Part shown: positions 63,930 to 64,000 of the stretch, piece after piece
How the letters are laid out: each line of letters opens with the position of its first letter
How positions within the stretch are numbered: the first letter of the stretch is position 1
Source of the DNA: Streptomyces glaucescens
Lineage (GTDB): Bacteria; Actinomycetota; Actinomycetes; Streptomycetales; Streptomycetaceae
NCBI RefSeq assembly: GCF_000761215.1
Contig: NZ_CP009438.1
Span: 2,375,501 to 2,439,500, forward strand
Length of the DNA stretch: 64,000 nucleotides
Reading direction: 5' to 3'
Position numbers and translations under genes: made by a program
Notes under the pieces: model-generated
Told to the model about the DNA's origin: nothing
The model's input: the letters and a program-made list of their open reading frames with translations, nothing else
Database searches by the model: none

Positions 63930-64000
63930 GACTTGATCGTTCAAGAGGCTCTGAATCTACCGGCAGGTAGCGCCGCTGTGAGAAGTGGATCAGGTGATTC

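Overview
The window looks like a Streptomyces (or very close actinomycete) chromosome. GC content is very high, many starts are GTG in four-base stop/start overlaps, and several features typical of the genus are present: an XRE regulator / DUF397 / ATP-binding triad, a SigE-type ECF sigma factor with an adjacent membrane protein, a GH10-CBM2 xylanase, and a GCGCAGTTCCCCGCGCCCCT intergenic repeat.

Region 1 (about 1-33,340) is a dense anti-phage defence island. Its centre is a complete BREX type 2 (Pgl) operon on the minus strand, read pglW (23515) > pglX > pglY > pglZ > brxD > brxHI (4785), mostly with 4-base overlaps. A beta-family protein (PF14350-like) follows it. A second PglX-like methyltransferase runs off the left edge. 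It keeps motif I (DPACGSG) but has SEPPY where the operon's own PglX has NPPY. Between the two lies a plus-strand pair, an OLD/ABC-type AAA ATPase plus a TOPRIM-like (DUF4276-like) protein, resembling ATPase/TOPRIM abortive-infection pairs. To the right are an XRE/DUF397/ATP-binding locus with a frameshifted regulator, a Hachiman-like HamA-HamB pair, a 203-residue protein of unknown function, and an McrB-McrC type IV restriction pair. I saw no transposase or integrase gene.

The island ends beside rnpB (RNase P RNA, minus strand, 33658-34060). Its 3' end faces the island and its 5' end overlaps the last codons of an EamA-type transporter gene.

Region 2 (about 34,000-46,400) is mostly housekeeping: EamA transporter, AraC regulator, Uma2-type nuclease, RNB-domain ribonuclease, YaaA, a KDPG aldolase with an odd Gly-rich tail, a three-gene operon (Nif3-like / coiled-coil zinc ribbon / RNase H-phosphatase fusion), an unknown 489-residue protein, a 52-residue basic peptide, a MaoC hydratase and a GNAT acetyltransferase.

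Region 3 (about 46,400-64,000) holds an ECF sigma/membrane-protein pair, two MFS drug-type exporters flanking a secreted GH10 xylanase with two CGAAANTTTCG operator-like palindromes, a tandemly duplicated 110-bp repeat, a methyltransferase, a cell-wall amidase, a DUF5336-type membrane protein, and a three-gene operon of surface proteins (solute-binding/VWA lipoprotein plus two membrane-anchored proteins). It closes with a translationally coupled glycosyltransferase/methyltransferase/prenyltransferase-like operon. Upstream of that operon, at the right edge, is a sequence matching the KstR operator consensus.
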